Of a stretch of DNA of 64,000 nt, positions 42,970 through 50,747 are shown one piece after another. How positions within the stretch are numbered: the stretch's first letter is position 1; the number at the start of each line of letters is the position of its first letter. Source of the stretch: Fervidibacter canadensis (GTDB taxonomy: Bacteria > Armatimonadota > Fervidibacteria > Fervidibacterales > Fervidibacteraceae); assembly GCA_041446545.1 (NCBI GenBank), contig JBGOEJ010000002.1:124001-188000 (forward strand), given 5' to 3'. The position numbers and the translations under genes were made by a program. The notes beneath the pieces were generated by a model, which saw nothing but the letters and a program-made list of their open reading frames with translations, did no database searches and was not told where the DNA came from.

Positions 42970-42997
42970 CAGCAAAAATTTTAGCCGATTTTTGCTG
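42970..42997. promoter_or_regulatory. Perfect 10-bp palindrome upstream of dnaK
   Basis: CAGCAAAAAT (42970-42979) and ATTTTTGCTG (42988-42997) pair perfectly around an 8-nt loop. On the minus strand the loop and arm contain TAAAAT, a possible -10 box, with TTTCAT 16 nt upstream as a poor -35. It could be an operator for dnaK or a terminator-like hairpin after argB. Confidence 0.5.
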
Positions 42998-43040
42998 GGA
43001 TGAAAGGGCGATGTTGCGCCCATTTTGCGCAAGGATTGGC

Positions 43041-43934
43041 TCACAAACTTGTCCCGTCGGGCACGATCATCGTCCCGATGCCTTTGTCGGTGAAGACTTC
43101 CATCAGCAAGGCATGAGGGATGGCGCCGTTGATGATGTGGGTTTGCGGGACGCCCGCCGCCAGCGCCTCCAAGCAGGCTTCCACCTTCGGCACCATCCCT
43201 CTGTCTACGACGCCCGTCCGCAGTAACTCTTGCGCCTGCGTTGCCGTAAGGGCGGAGAGCAGCGTTGTCGGGTCGGCAGGGTCACGGTAAATGCCGTCCA
43301 CATCGGTCAGGAAGATGAGTTTCGTGCAGCGCAAGGCAGCGGCGATTTTCCCTGCCACATGGTCGGCGTTCAGGTTCAATGTGTTGCCATCCTCGTCGGC
43401 GCTGGTGGAACTGACGACAGGGATGTAGCCCTCACGGGCAAGGAGGTGCAAGATGGCAGGGTTGACCTCCTCCACCTCGCCGACAAAGCCCAAGTCCACA
43501 CCCCCTGTCCGTTCTGGCGACAACTTCCGCGCCCGCAACAAGTTGGCGTCTTTGCCTCCCAAGCCCACTGCCATCCCGCCTGCGCGGTTGATCAAATCCA
43601 CCAGTTCTTTGTTGACCTTGCCCGCCAGCACCATTTCAGCGATTTCCGCTGTCTCGGCATCCGTCACCCGTAGCCCCCGAACGAACTTCGGCTCTTTGCC
43701 CAACCGTTGCATCAACTCGGTGATTTCTGGTCCGCCCCCGTGCACGACGATAGGGACGATGCCGACATATCGCAGCAGGACGATATCTTGCACGACGCTC
43801 CGTTTCAATTCGTCGTCCACCATCGCCTTCCCGCCATACTTGACGACGAAAGTCTTGCCGTAAAACTGGCGGATGTAGGGCAGTGCCTCAATGAGCATCT
43901 CTGTCCGCAAGCGCAACTCCTCAGGCACAGCCAT
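43041..43934 (-). CDS. argB: Acetylglutamate kinase
   Basis: 297 aa, normal length. The amino acid kinase core is complete: FVVKYGGKAM, VHGGGPEITELM, VGLGGKDANLL, LNADHVAGKIAAAL and LTDVDGIYRDP. The long N-terminal helix (about residues 1-27) matches the arginine-sensitive, hexameric form of ArgB, so feedback inhibition by arginine is likely. It phosphorylates N-acetylglutamate in arginine synthesis. The ATG at 43934 follows AGGAGG. argJ lies upstream with an MFS gene between. Confidence 0.96.
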   Translation of the reverse strand: MAVPEELRLRTEMLIEALPYIRQFYGKTFVVKYGGKAMVDDELKRSVVQDIVLLRYVGIVPIVVHGGGPEITELMQRLGKEPKFVRGLRVTDAETAEIAEMVLAGKVNKELVDLINRAGGMAVGLGGKDANLLRARKLSPERTGGVDLGFVGEVEEVNPAILHLLAREGYIPVVSSTSADEDGNTLNLNADHVAGKIAAALRCTKLIFLTDVDGIYRDPADPTTLLSALTATQAQELLRTGVVDRGMVPKVEACLEALAAGVPQTHIINGAIPHALLMEVFTDKGIGTMIVPDGTSL

Positions 43935-43968
43935 TGCGGTTTCCTCCTTCGTCGCCGACGGCGAAAGG

Positions 43969-45162
43969 TTAGTGCGTCGTCGCTTTTGCCACGCCACTTA
44001 GCAGCACGGTTGCTGCCAAAGCGAGGACGGCTCCGAAAAGGAACGCCTCTCTTACGCCCCAAACATCCCAAAGCACGCCAAAGAGCACGCTGGCAGGCAA
44101 CATACCCGCTCCGACGACGAAATGGAAAGCGCCATAGCCGACCCCTCGCCGCTCCGCTGGCACCAAATCCGCCACCAACGCCCGTTCCGCCCCTTCTGTC
44201 AAACCGAAGTAAAGCCCATAAACGGTGAACGCCAGCCAAACTTGCCAAGGGCTTTGAAGGAAAGCGAAGGAAGCGTAAACGCCCGCATAAACGAGCCACC
44301 CCAATCGGATGGCGTTCAACCGCCCGATGCGGTCGGAAAGCAACCCGCCGTGCGTCGTCGTCCCGCTCTTGACGATGTGCAGCCAAGTCCAAAGGAGCGG
44401 AATCATTTTCCCCGCCACGCCACAACCTTTTGCCCGCAAGAGCAAAAAAGCATCGCTGGAGTTGCTCAAAGTGAAGAGCAGCACCGACGCCAAATACCAA
44501 CGGAACGCCGACGGCAACTCTCGGACGCCGCTCCCAATTTGTCTCAGGCTCAATGCCGAAGAAACCGTCGGCAGCGGTTGCGTCTCCTCCGAGACGCCCC
44601 ACCATAAAACGCCCAGCGACAGCAAAGCAGGCACCGCCGCTAAAACGAACGCTAACCGATAATTGCCAGGCGCAATGAGCAGCACCGCTGACGCCAACAG
44701 CGGACCGATGACAGCACCGAAGTTGTCCATCGCCCGATGGAAACCGAAGGCAAACCCCCGCGTTGCCTCATCGCAGGCGTTCGCCAACAACGCATCGCGG
44801 GGCGCTGTGCGGATGCCTTTTCCGATGCGATCAACGAACCGCAATGCCAACACTTGCCATGCCGCCGTCACCACCGCCATCAACGGGCGCGTTAGCCCTG
44901 CCAGTGCGTAACCGAGGAAAGTCAGCGTTTTGTGTCGTCCGAGGCGGTCGGAGAGCCAGCCCGAAAAAAGTTTCAGCAAACTCGCTGTCGTCTCAGCGAT
45001 GCCTTCTACCAAACCGACGAACGCTACCGAGGCTTTCAGGTGCTCCCGCAGGAAAAAGGGCATCAACGGGTAAATCATTTCGCTGCTGGCATCGTTGAGC
45101 AAACTGACGATGCCCAAGACGACGACAGAGCGAGGCAACCGCCGTCGTGCCGCCGTCGCCAT
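43969..45162 (-). CDS. MFS transporter
   Basis: 397 aa with about 12 membrane helices. The loop between helices 2 and 3 holds the MFS signature GWLSDRLGRHKTL, repeated in the second half (GGLLSDRIGRLNAI), and FVDRIGKGIRTAPRDAL is typical of a drug/efflux-like MFS subgroup. Substrate is unknown. It is inserted between argJ and argB, 16 bp after argJ ends and 34 bp before argB starts, so it is probably co-expressed; export or uptake of an arginine-related compound is possible but only by position. Confidence 0.9.
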   Translation of the reverse strand: MATAARRRLPRSVVVLGIVSLLNDASSEMIYPLMPFFLREHLKASVAFVGLVEGIAETTASLLKLFSGWLSDRLGRHKTLTFLGYALAGLTRPLMAVVTAAWQVLALRFVDRIGKGIRTAPRDALLANACDEATRGFAFGFHRAMDNFGAVIGPLLASAVLLIAPGNYRLAFVLAAVPALLSLGVLWWGVSEETQPLPTVSSALSLRQIGSGVRELPSAFRWYLASVLLFTLSNSSDAFLLLRAKGCGVAGKMIPLLWTWLHIVKSGTTTHGGLLSDRIGRLNAIRLGWLVYAGVYASFAFLQSPWQVWLAFTVYGLYFGLTEGAERALVADLVPAERRGVGYGAFHFVVGAGMLPASVLFGVLWDVWGVREAFLFGAVLALAATVLLSGVAKATTH

Positions 45163-45178
45163 TCACTTTCACCTACCC

Positions 45179-46450
45179 TCAAGTCGTGTATTCGGCATTG
45201 AAGCGGACATATTCGGTGCTCAAATCGCAAGTCCAGACCGTCCACGAAGCGGCGCCGATGCCCAAGTCAATGTGCAGCGTGATTTCACGACTGGCTTTCA
45301 GCCACTCGTGAGCCGCCACTTCGTCAAAGGTCACGGGTTCGCCCCGACGAAAACACTCAAACTCGCCGAGGCGAATGGCTAAGGTTTCCGATTTCACCCG
45401 CGCAGGCGCTCGCCCGACGGCGGCGGCGATGCGCCCCCAGTTAGGGTCGTTGCCAAAAAGCGCCGTCTTGACCAGCAACGAGTTGGCGACGGTCAGCGCC
45501 ACCGCTTTCGCATCCCGCTCGCTTTCGGCGCCAGTGACGCAGATTTCCACCAACTTCGTCGCCCCTTCCCCATCGGCGGCAATCATTTTCGCCAGCCGTT
45601 GGCACAATGCTGTCAACGCCTCCCGAAACCGAAGGAAGGCATCGCTATCCTCCGCAATTTCACTGCCACCTGCCATCCAGTTCGCCATCAGCACAACAGT
45701 GTCGTTGGTGGAAGTGTCGCCATCAACGGTGATGCTGTTGAAACTGCGCTCAACGGCATAGCGCAACGCCGATTGCAACGCCTTTCGTCCGATGCAAGCG
45801 TCCGTCCCGATGAAGCACAACATCGTCGCCATGTTCGGCGCTATCATGCCTGCCCCTTTGGCGATTCCGCCGATGTGCATGACTTTGCCGAAAAGTTCCA
45901 AGCGGACGGCAGCGAACTTGGGTTTTGTGTCCGTCGTCATGATGGCTTCTGCCGCTTCCTTTCCGCCTTGACGGGAAAGGTGGGCGACCGCCATCGTGAT
46001 GCCTTGCTTTACTTTGTCCATCGGCAAGGGAACACCGATGACCCCCGTAGACGCCACCAAGACTTCGTGCGGTTGAATGTTCAGGTGTCGTTGAGCACTC
46101 AATTCCCTTGCCGTCCATTCGCACATTTGCCGAGCATCTTCAACTCCCTGCTTTCCCGTGCAGCAGTTGGCATTTCCGCTGTTGACGACGATGGCGCGCA
46201 CCGTCGCCTTTTGCGGGCGCAAGTTCTCACGGCAAACGACGATGTGCGCTGCCTTGACTTTGTTGGTCGTGAAGGTCGCCGCAGCGACACAGGGCAGTTC
46301 GCTGACGATGAGCGCCAAATCCTTTCGCCCACTCGCTTTGATGCCACACGCCACCCCCGCCGCCAAAAAGCCTTCGGGCGTCGTGATGGAACCGCCATCC
46401 ATCCACTCCATCGCCGACTTTGCCACCTCCTTCGCTTGCGGTTGCGTCAC
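45179..46450 (-). CDS. argJ: Bifunctional ornithine acetyltransferase/N-acetylglutamate synthase
   Basis: 423 aa. The autocleavage site is in KGAGMIAPNMATMLCF: cleavage before Thr in Met-Ala-Thr-Met-Leu gives two chains and frees the catalytic Thr. FTTNKVKAAHIVVCRENL and the VDGDTSTNDTV stretch are conserved. It recycles the acetyl group from N-acetylornithine to glutamate; whether it also uses acetyl-CoA cannot be read. It is divergent from the ppx/gppA gene, with 59 bp between starts. The N-terminal 15 residues before MEWMDGG may be too long. Confidence 0.95.
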   Translation of the reverse strand: MTQPQAKEVAKSAMEWMDGGSITTPEGFLAAGVACGIKASGRKDLALIVSELPCVAAATFTTNKVKAAHIVVCRENLRPQKATVRAIVVNSGNANCCTGKQGVEDARQMCEWTARELSAQRHLNIQPHEVLVASTGVIGVPLPMDKVKQGITMAVAHLSRQGGKEAAEAIMTTDTKPKFAAVRLELFGKVMHIGGIAKGAGMIAPNMATMLCFIGTDACIGRKALQSALRYAVERSFNSITVDGDTSTNDTVVLMANWMAGGSEIAEDSDAFLRFREALTALCQRLAKMIAADGEGATKLVEICVTGAESERDAKAVALTVANSLLVKTALFGNDPNWGRIAAAVGRAPARVKSETLAIRLGEFECFRRGEPVTFDEVAAHEWLKASREITLHIDLGIGAASWTVWTCDLSTEYVRFNAEYTT

Positions 46451-46509
46451 CGATTATGCGACAGGGCGCTATAGCAGTGGCACGATTTGGGCGAACGGAG
46501 GCGACAACG

Positions 46510-47430
46510 ATGCGGGTTGCGGTCTTAGACATCGGCACCAACGCCGTTCGCTACTTGCTGGCGGAAAAGCAACAAGGCAAGTGGCGAGATGTGGAAATGG
46601 GCGGCACCATCACGGGCTTGGGACGAGGCTTGCAGGAACGGGGCGAATTAGCGCCCGTTGCGATGGAAGCGACTTTGGGAGCCGTTTCGGGTTTCCTTCG
46701 TGTCCTGAAAACCTTGGGCGCTGAAAAGTTCCTCTTCGTGGCGACGGAAGCCGTTCGGGCGGCAGCCAACGGCGCAGAGTTTTTAGAACGGTTGGAAAAA
46801 GTGGCGGGCACGAAAGTGAAAGTCCTCAGCGGCGACGAAGAAGCACGCCTCGCTTTCATCGGTGCGACTTCAGGGTTACGAATGGGTTTCCGCAGCGATG
46901 CGACCTTTGCCGTCGCCGATGTCGGTGGTGGCAGCACGGAAATTGCCGTCGGGAAACTTGGGCGACCCGAAGCGTGGCAAAGCGTTCCCATCGGCTCCCG
47001 ACGCTTGACCGAGCAATTTCTCACCGATGACCCACCGACGGCAGAACAGTTGGATGCTGCTTATCGGTTCGCTCGCCAACAATTGCAGCCCGTCGCCTCT
47101 CTGCTGCGTCCCGCAGCCATGTCGCTGTTGACAGGAGGGACGGCAGCGCAGTTGGGCATGTTACGATTGCAACTGAGGCATTTTGACCCCCAACGCATTC
47201 ACGGTTTGCCTGTCCGCCCTGAAACGGTGCGGGAGTGGCTGCAACGGCTGGCAGCGATGCCTGCCAACGAACGCCGTCAAGTGCCCGGCATGGAGTGGGG
47301 GCGAGAGGGTGTCATCGTCGCGGGATTGCTCCTTCTTCTGGCACTGATGGAAGTGGCGGGCAAGGAGACGGCGCTCCTCAGCGCTCGCTCCGTGCTGCAC
47401 GGGGTTCTGCTGACGATGGCGGATAACTGA
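46510..47430 (+). CDS. Ppx/GppA-family phosphatase
   Basis: 306 aa from the ATG at 46510 (GGAGGCGACAACG upstream). It is an ASKHA-fold protein: AVLDIGTNAVRYLL (phosphate 1), VATEAVRAAANG and ADVGGGSTEIAVG (phosphate 2), GSRRLTEQF. The family hydrolyses polyphosphate or pppGpp. The length equals the short form with the two actin-like domains and without the C-terminal HD domain. Specificity is not predictable here. The 3' end overlaps the convergent small membrane-protein gene by 53 bp. Confidence 0.9.
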   Translation: MRVAVLDIGTNAVRYLLAEKQQGKWRDVEMGGTITGLGRGLQERGELAPVAMEATLGAVSGFLRVLKTLGAEKFLFVATEAVRAAANGAEFLERLEKVAGTKVKVLSGDEEARLAFIGATSGLRMGFRSDATFAVADVGGGSTEIAVGKLGRPEAWQSVPIGSRRLTEQFLTDDPPTAEQLDAAYRFARQQLQPVASLLRPAAMSLLTGGTAAQLGMLRLQLRHFDPQRIHGLPVRPETVREWLQRLAAMPANERRQVPGMEWGREGVIVAGLLLLLALMEVAGKETALLSARSVLHGVLLTMADN

Positions 47431-47788
47431 GTTGCCCCTGCAGCCACTTCCCGTAGGCGCTGGCGACCAACCCGACGACCAATCCGACCAGCCCGAACAG
47501 CAACAAGTTGCCCACCAACACATCTACCCGATGCAGCCCGACAAAATTGCGGTCAAGGTCAATGCGGATACGCCAAAGGTAAAAGCGCCAAAGCCCGTAA
47601 AGGAGCACAAAGAGTAGCCCTACCAGCGCGCCCGTCAAAAAGCCTAATCGCCACCGACTTGGATGCGTTTGCCGACTTGCCCAAAGCAACCCACCTGCGA
47701 CGCTGCCGATAGCGCCAACGACAGTCAGCCACCGCAACCAAACCTCAAAGGCTTCCATCGTGATGAGTTCCCGCATTATTTCCTTCAT
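47378..47788 (-). CDS. Small membrane protein of unknown function
   Basis: 136 aa. Three hydrophobic segments are visible: about 21-41, 50-72 and 90-110. Between them lie basic loops, and the tail is Ser/Arg-rich. I do not recognise a family. The frame overlaps the 3' end of the ppx/gppA gene by 53 bp on the opposite strand, so the C-terminal 17 residues come from overlap. The hydrophobic pattern, Trp-rich first helix and correct size support a real gene, but a start at residue 5 or 11 is equally possible. Confidence 0.6.
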   Translation of the reverse strand: MKEIMRELITMEAFEVWLRWLTVVGAIGSVAGGLLWASRQTHPSRWRLGFLTGALVGLLFVLLYGLWRFYLWRIRIDLDRNFVGLHRVDVLVGNLLLFGLVGLVVGLVASAYGKWLQGQLSYPPSSAEPRAARSER

Positions 47789-47835
47789 CCTTGCCCTTCA
47801 CCACGATTGCGACTTGTAGCGCCTTTCAAACGGCT

Positions 47836-48466
47836 TCACTCGTAACTGAAAGAGACCTCCCCTTGGACAGTGACCCTTGTCCCGATTGGGTCTCTATCCT
47901 CGGGCGTGATAGTTCGCCTTTCTGGCAAGGCTTGGATGCTGGAAACATTCAGCCGAATCAACCGCAAGCGCACCTTCCCGATGTGTTGGGCTGCTTGCTC
48001 CGCCTTCGCCTGTCACAACGGTCGGGCGAGCACCTTGCTTCAAAACGGCATCGGCAATTTGGAGCAACTTATCAAGGTTTTCAACGCTCACAGGCACCAT
48101 GATGCCGTAGCCTTTCTGGATGCGATAGCCCAGCGGGCGAAGGGCGATGGGGGACGAAGCACCAGAAGAGATGCTCGGCTGGAGCGGGATAACTGCGAAC
48201 CGTTCGGTGCTAATTTGCCCCCAATGAATGCCGAACTTTTCAAGGGTCTTGAAAACCTCCTGCTCAATTTGCTGGAGTTGCTCTTGAGCCTTGCCAAGCG
48301 TTTCGCCCTCACCGATGATCGTGAACCGAAAGACAGCGGTTTCGGGGAAAGTTTGGGCTTCGCCGGTGACACGGAAAGTTAACGGTGCTTGAGTCTGAGT
48401 TTGCGGCTGCGCTGTCAGCAATCCGACAATGCTCATCATTGTCAAGGCAACGACCAACCGCACCAT
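47836..48466 (-). pseudogene. Frameshifted SIMPL-domain (DUF541) gene
   Basis: The gene starts at 48466 with a signal peptide and a SIMPL-type N-terminal half (VTGEAQTFPETAVFRFTIIGEGETLGKAQEQL, GYRIQKGYGIMVPV). After the stretch ending near plus position 48020 the frame changes: the open frame runs to a stop at 47894 with unrelated sequence. In the frame shifted by one base the text continues as a SIMPL C-terminus: AKAEQAAQHIGKVRLRLI, later RTITPEDRDP and a family-like ending VQGEVSFSYE before TGA at 47836-47838. About 20-25 residues normally found at the junction are also missing, so a deletion of non-multiple-of-three length is likely. A truncated 190-aa product may still be made. Confidence 0.72.
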
Positions 48467-48816
48467 TACGTTGACTCACCTCCACCTTTGGCGCAATTTC
48501 GCTTCCTCCTTCCTTCCCAGTCTGAGAAGGCAGGTCAGCCTTAACTCGTAAGTGTTCGGGTGAAACAGCAAGTCGGTTCTCGTGACCTTGCAACTGCTTT
48601 TAGAAAGATGGCTCGTAAAACTTGCTCAGCGAGAATTATAGGCTTCAAAGGCTGCAACCGAAAGCGCTGGCGGTATAAATACGGTGCCCAAAACGAAAAA
48701 CTTTGTTGAACTTTGCCGAATTGATGGCAACAAATGACAAAATTTGAAACGATGCCAATGCCGCCAAGATGTGACGGTGTTTGTCACAAAGAATTAGTTT
48801 CGCCAAGGAGGGTGAG
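48467..48816. other. 350-bp intergenic region between SIMPL and DUF1028 genes
   Basis: Divergent region with lower G+C than its surroundings, especially 48600-48750. It should hold promoters for both genes. TATAAAT at 48674-48680 could be a plus-strand -10 box. A GGAGGTGAG-type ribosome-binding site for the SIMPL gene lies at 48473-48483 (minus). I see no RNA gene; a 33-codon frame (48608-48709) is not convincing. Confidence 0.4.
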
Positions 48817-49773
48817 ATGGGGATGGCTTATTGGCTTGGGTTGACGCTTTTGGCTTTTTGGCAGCCAAAGGTTGAACTGGCAGGCACTTTCTCCATCGTC
48901 GCCTTTGACCCTAAGACGGGCGATTTGGGCGTGGCGGTGGCGTCACGGGTTTTGGCAGTCGGTGCCGTCGTCCCTTACGCCCAAGGGGGTGTGGGGGCTG
49001 TCGCCACCCAAGCCTTCGCCAACACGACTTACGGACCGAAAGGGTTGGCGTTGCTTCGGAAGGGCTTGACGCCTGCACAGGTGCTGAAACGCCTCTTGGC
49101 GGAAGACAAAGACCGCGAACAACGGCAGGTCGGAATCGTAGACGCCAAAGGGAGAGCGGCAGCCTTCACGGGCAAAAAGTGCTTGCCTTGGGCAGGGCAC
49201 CTTGTCGGGAAGGGTTACACCGTTCAGGGCAACATCTTAGCAGGTGAACAAGTGGTCAAGGCGATGGCGCAAGCCTTTGAGAGCACGAAGGGCGAACTGG
49301 CGGAGCGATTGATGGCGGCGTTGGAAGCGGGCGAGGCAGCGGGCGGCGATGCTCGTGGCAAGCAAAGTGCAGCGTTGCTCGTCGTCCGCAAAGGTGGTGG
49401 CTATGGCGGTTTTGATGACCGCTACATTGACTTGCGCGTTGACGACCATCCTGAACCTGTCAAGGAACTTCGGCGGTTGCTGACGATGAAATTGGCTTGG
49501 GCGCGCCTTTCGGAAGCCGCCCGTTGGCGTCGGAAGGGCAACCTGCAAAAAGCCGCAGAAGTGTTGCAGGAAGCCGTCCGACGCTTCCCCGACCAAGCCG
49601 TTCTCCATTACGATTTGGCGTGCTATCTGGCACTGCTGGGGCGAAAAGAGGAGGCACTGAAGGAGCTGGAAATTGCCCTGCAGCGTGACCCTAACTTGAA
49701 AGCGTTGGCACAAAAGGATGACGATTTGCGTTCCCTTCGGGGTAACCCGCGCTTTGAAAAGTTGGTGCGTTGA
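48817..49773 (+). CDS. DUF1028 protein with C-terminal TPR
   Basis: 318 aa from the ATG at 48817 (AAGGAGGGTGAG upstream). A short hydrophobic N-terminus (AYWLGLTLLAFW) may be a signal peptide. The DUF1028 domain (about residues 22-225) has FSIVAFDPKTGDLGVAVASR, the GVGAVATQAFANTTYGPKGL motif and GGDARGKQSAALLVV. This family is related to Ntn hydrolases and is thought to be an amidase or peptidase. The C-terminus (about 240-310) holds TPR-like helices (AARWRRKGNLQKAAEVLQEA, ACYLALLGRKEEALKELEIAL), a fusion not seen in every family member. Confidence 0.87.
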   Translation: MGMAYWLGLTLLAFWQPKVELAGTFSIVAFDPKTGDLGVAVASRVLAVGAVVPYAQGGVGAVATQAFANTTYGPKGLALLRKGLTPAQVLKRLLAEDKDREQRQVGIVDAKGRAAAFTGKKCLPWAGHLVGKGYTVQGNILAGEQVVKAMAQAFESTKGELAERLMAALEAGEAAGGDARGKQSAALLVVRKGGGYGGFDDRYIDLRVDDHPEPVKELRRLLTMKLAWARLSEAARWRRKGNLQKAAEVLQEAVRRFPDQAVLHYDLACYLALLGRKEEALKELEIALQRDPNLKALAQKDDDLRSLRGNPRFEKLVR

Positions 49774-49785
49774 GGCGTGGTGGCG

Positions 49786-50397
49786 ATGAAGCGTTGTGAA
49801 CCGTTGCCTCGCTCCTTCTATGACCGCAACCCTGTCGTTGTCGCCAAAGATTTGTTGGGAAAACTGTTGGTGCGGGAAACGGATGAGGGCATCACGGCAG
49901 GGTTCATCGTGGAGACGGAAGCCTACTTAGCCCACGACGACCCCGCCAACCACGCCTATCGGGGCAAGACCAACCGCAACAAAAGCATGTTCGGTCCACC
50001 AGGGCATGCGTATGTCTACCGACTGCACCAAGTTTGCTGCTTGAACGCCGTGACGGAACCCGAGGGTGTCCCCAGTGCCGTCTTAATCCGAGCGTTGATG
50101 CCGACAAAAGGCGTGGCACTGATGCGGAAGCGGTTGGGGCGGGATGACCCGCTCCCTGCGACAGGACCTGGCAAACTGTGCCGAGCGATGGCGATTGACC
50201 TGCGGTTGGACAGTTGGGACTTGACGAAAGGCGAGTGGCTTTGGATTGCCATGCCCGAAGAACTTATTCCCGTCACCGACGAAGACATCGCCGTCACGAC
50301 CCGCATCGGCGTGACGGCAGCAAAGGAGTTGCCTTTGCGGTTTTACCTTCGCCAGCCGCCTTTTTGCGACTTCGTGAGCCATCGGCGACGAGGTTGA
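49786..50397 (+). CDS. mpg: 3-methyladenine DNA glycosylase (AAG/Mpg family)
   Basis: 203 aa, normal length. Motifs: PLPRSFYDRNPVVVAKDLLGKLLV, the catalytic Glu in IVETEAYLAHDDPANHA and YRGKTNRNKSMFGPPGHAYVY. The C-terminal GPGKLCRAM contains the conserved substrate-loop Gly-Pro-Gly-Lys-Leu. It excises alkylated purines. The start may be ATG 49786 or the in-frame GTG at 49777 or 49780; no perfect site decides. It ends 44 bp before the UGA-containing glutaredoxin gene on the same strand. Confidence 0.93.
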   Translation: MKRCEPLPRSFYDRNPVVVAKDLLGKLLVRETDEGITAGFIVETEAYLAHDDPANHAYRGKTNRNKSMFGPPGHAYVYRLHQVCCLNAVTEPEGVPSAVLIRALMPTKGVALMRKRLGRDDPLPATGPGKLCRAMAIDLRLDSWDLTKGEWLWIAMPEELIPVTDEDIAVTTRIGVTAAKELPLRFYLRQPPFCDFVSHRRRG

Positions 50398-50441
50398 CTT
50401 TCAGTCGGCAGTGCAAAACTTTTGGACGGAGGTGACCGATG

Positions 50442-50678
50442 ATGGCGAAGCAAGTTGTCCTTTACACGGCGCGGGGCTGAAGCGCTTGTCAGCAAGAGAA
50501 AGCGTGGCTTTCTCAAAAAGGCATTGCCTTTACGGAACGCAATGTTTCCGATGACCCGACAGCGATGGACGAACTTTGGCGGATGGGCATTCGGGCAGTG
50601 CCCGTAACGGTTATTGACGGCACGGTCATCGTTGGCTTCAAACCTGATGAACTTGCCAAAGCCTTGGGGCTTTCTTGA
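50442..50678 (+). CDS. Glutaredoxin/thioredoxin-like candidate selenoprotein (in-frame UGA)
   Basis: 78 aa if the TGA at 50478-50480 is read as selenocysteine (residue 13). The reading MAKQVVLYTARG-U-SAC puts U exactly at the first position of the CxxC redox motif (U13-S-A-C16). The rest is a normal small glutaredoxin/NrdH-like fold: a helix (QQEKAWLSQKGI), TERNVSDDP, and the cis-Pro loop AVPVTVIDG near residue 54, ending at TGA 50676-50678. An excellent ribosome-binding site, GGAGGTG (50428-50434), precedes the ATG pair 50439/50442. A 7-bp stem-loop follows the UGA. It lies between mpg and dsbD, whose product is a thiol-redox protein. Alternatives: sequencing error, or a pseudogene with a single nonsense change; full conservation downstream argues against decay. 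Sec machinery is not in the window. Confidence 0.78.
50496..50514 (+). promoter_or_regulatory. Candidate bacterial SECIS stem-loop
   Basis: GAGAAAG (50496-50502) and CTTTCTC (50508-50514) form a perfect 7-bp stem with the 5-nt loop CGTGG. The loop begins 22 nt after the UGA (50478-50480). A G at the second loop position and this distance agree with the general rules I recall for bacterial SECIS elements (short apical loop with an early G, 16-37 nt from the UGA). A competing, smaller stem (CTTG/CAAG around 50485-50496) is also possible. Confidence 0.62.
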
Positions 50679-50747
50679 CGGGAACGCCAGCAGAGGGTTT
50701 TGCGTCTTTGGCGCATGGCTGCGTCTTACCGAAACGGGGTGATGACG

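Noticed and set aside
48608..48709. 33-codon plus-strand frame (MARKTC...) in the SIMPL/DUF1028 gap
   Set aside because: No ribosome-binding site and no recognisable feature; the region reads better as promoter DNA.
50478..50480. Reading the TGA as a normal stop, leaving a 12-aa peptide
   Set aside because: The 65 codons after it keep a complete redoxin fold and a second true stop; a 12-residue product with a strong ribosome-binding site makes less sense.
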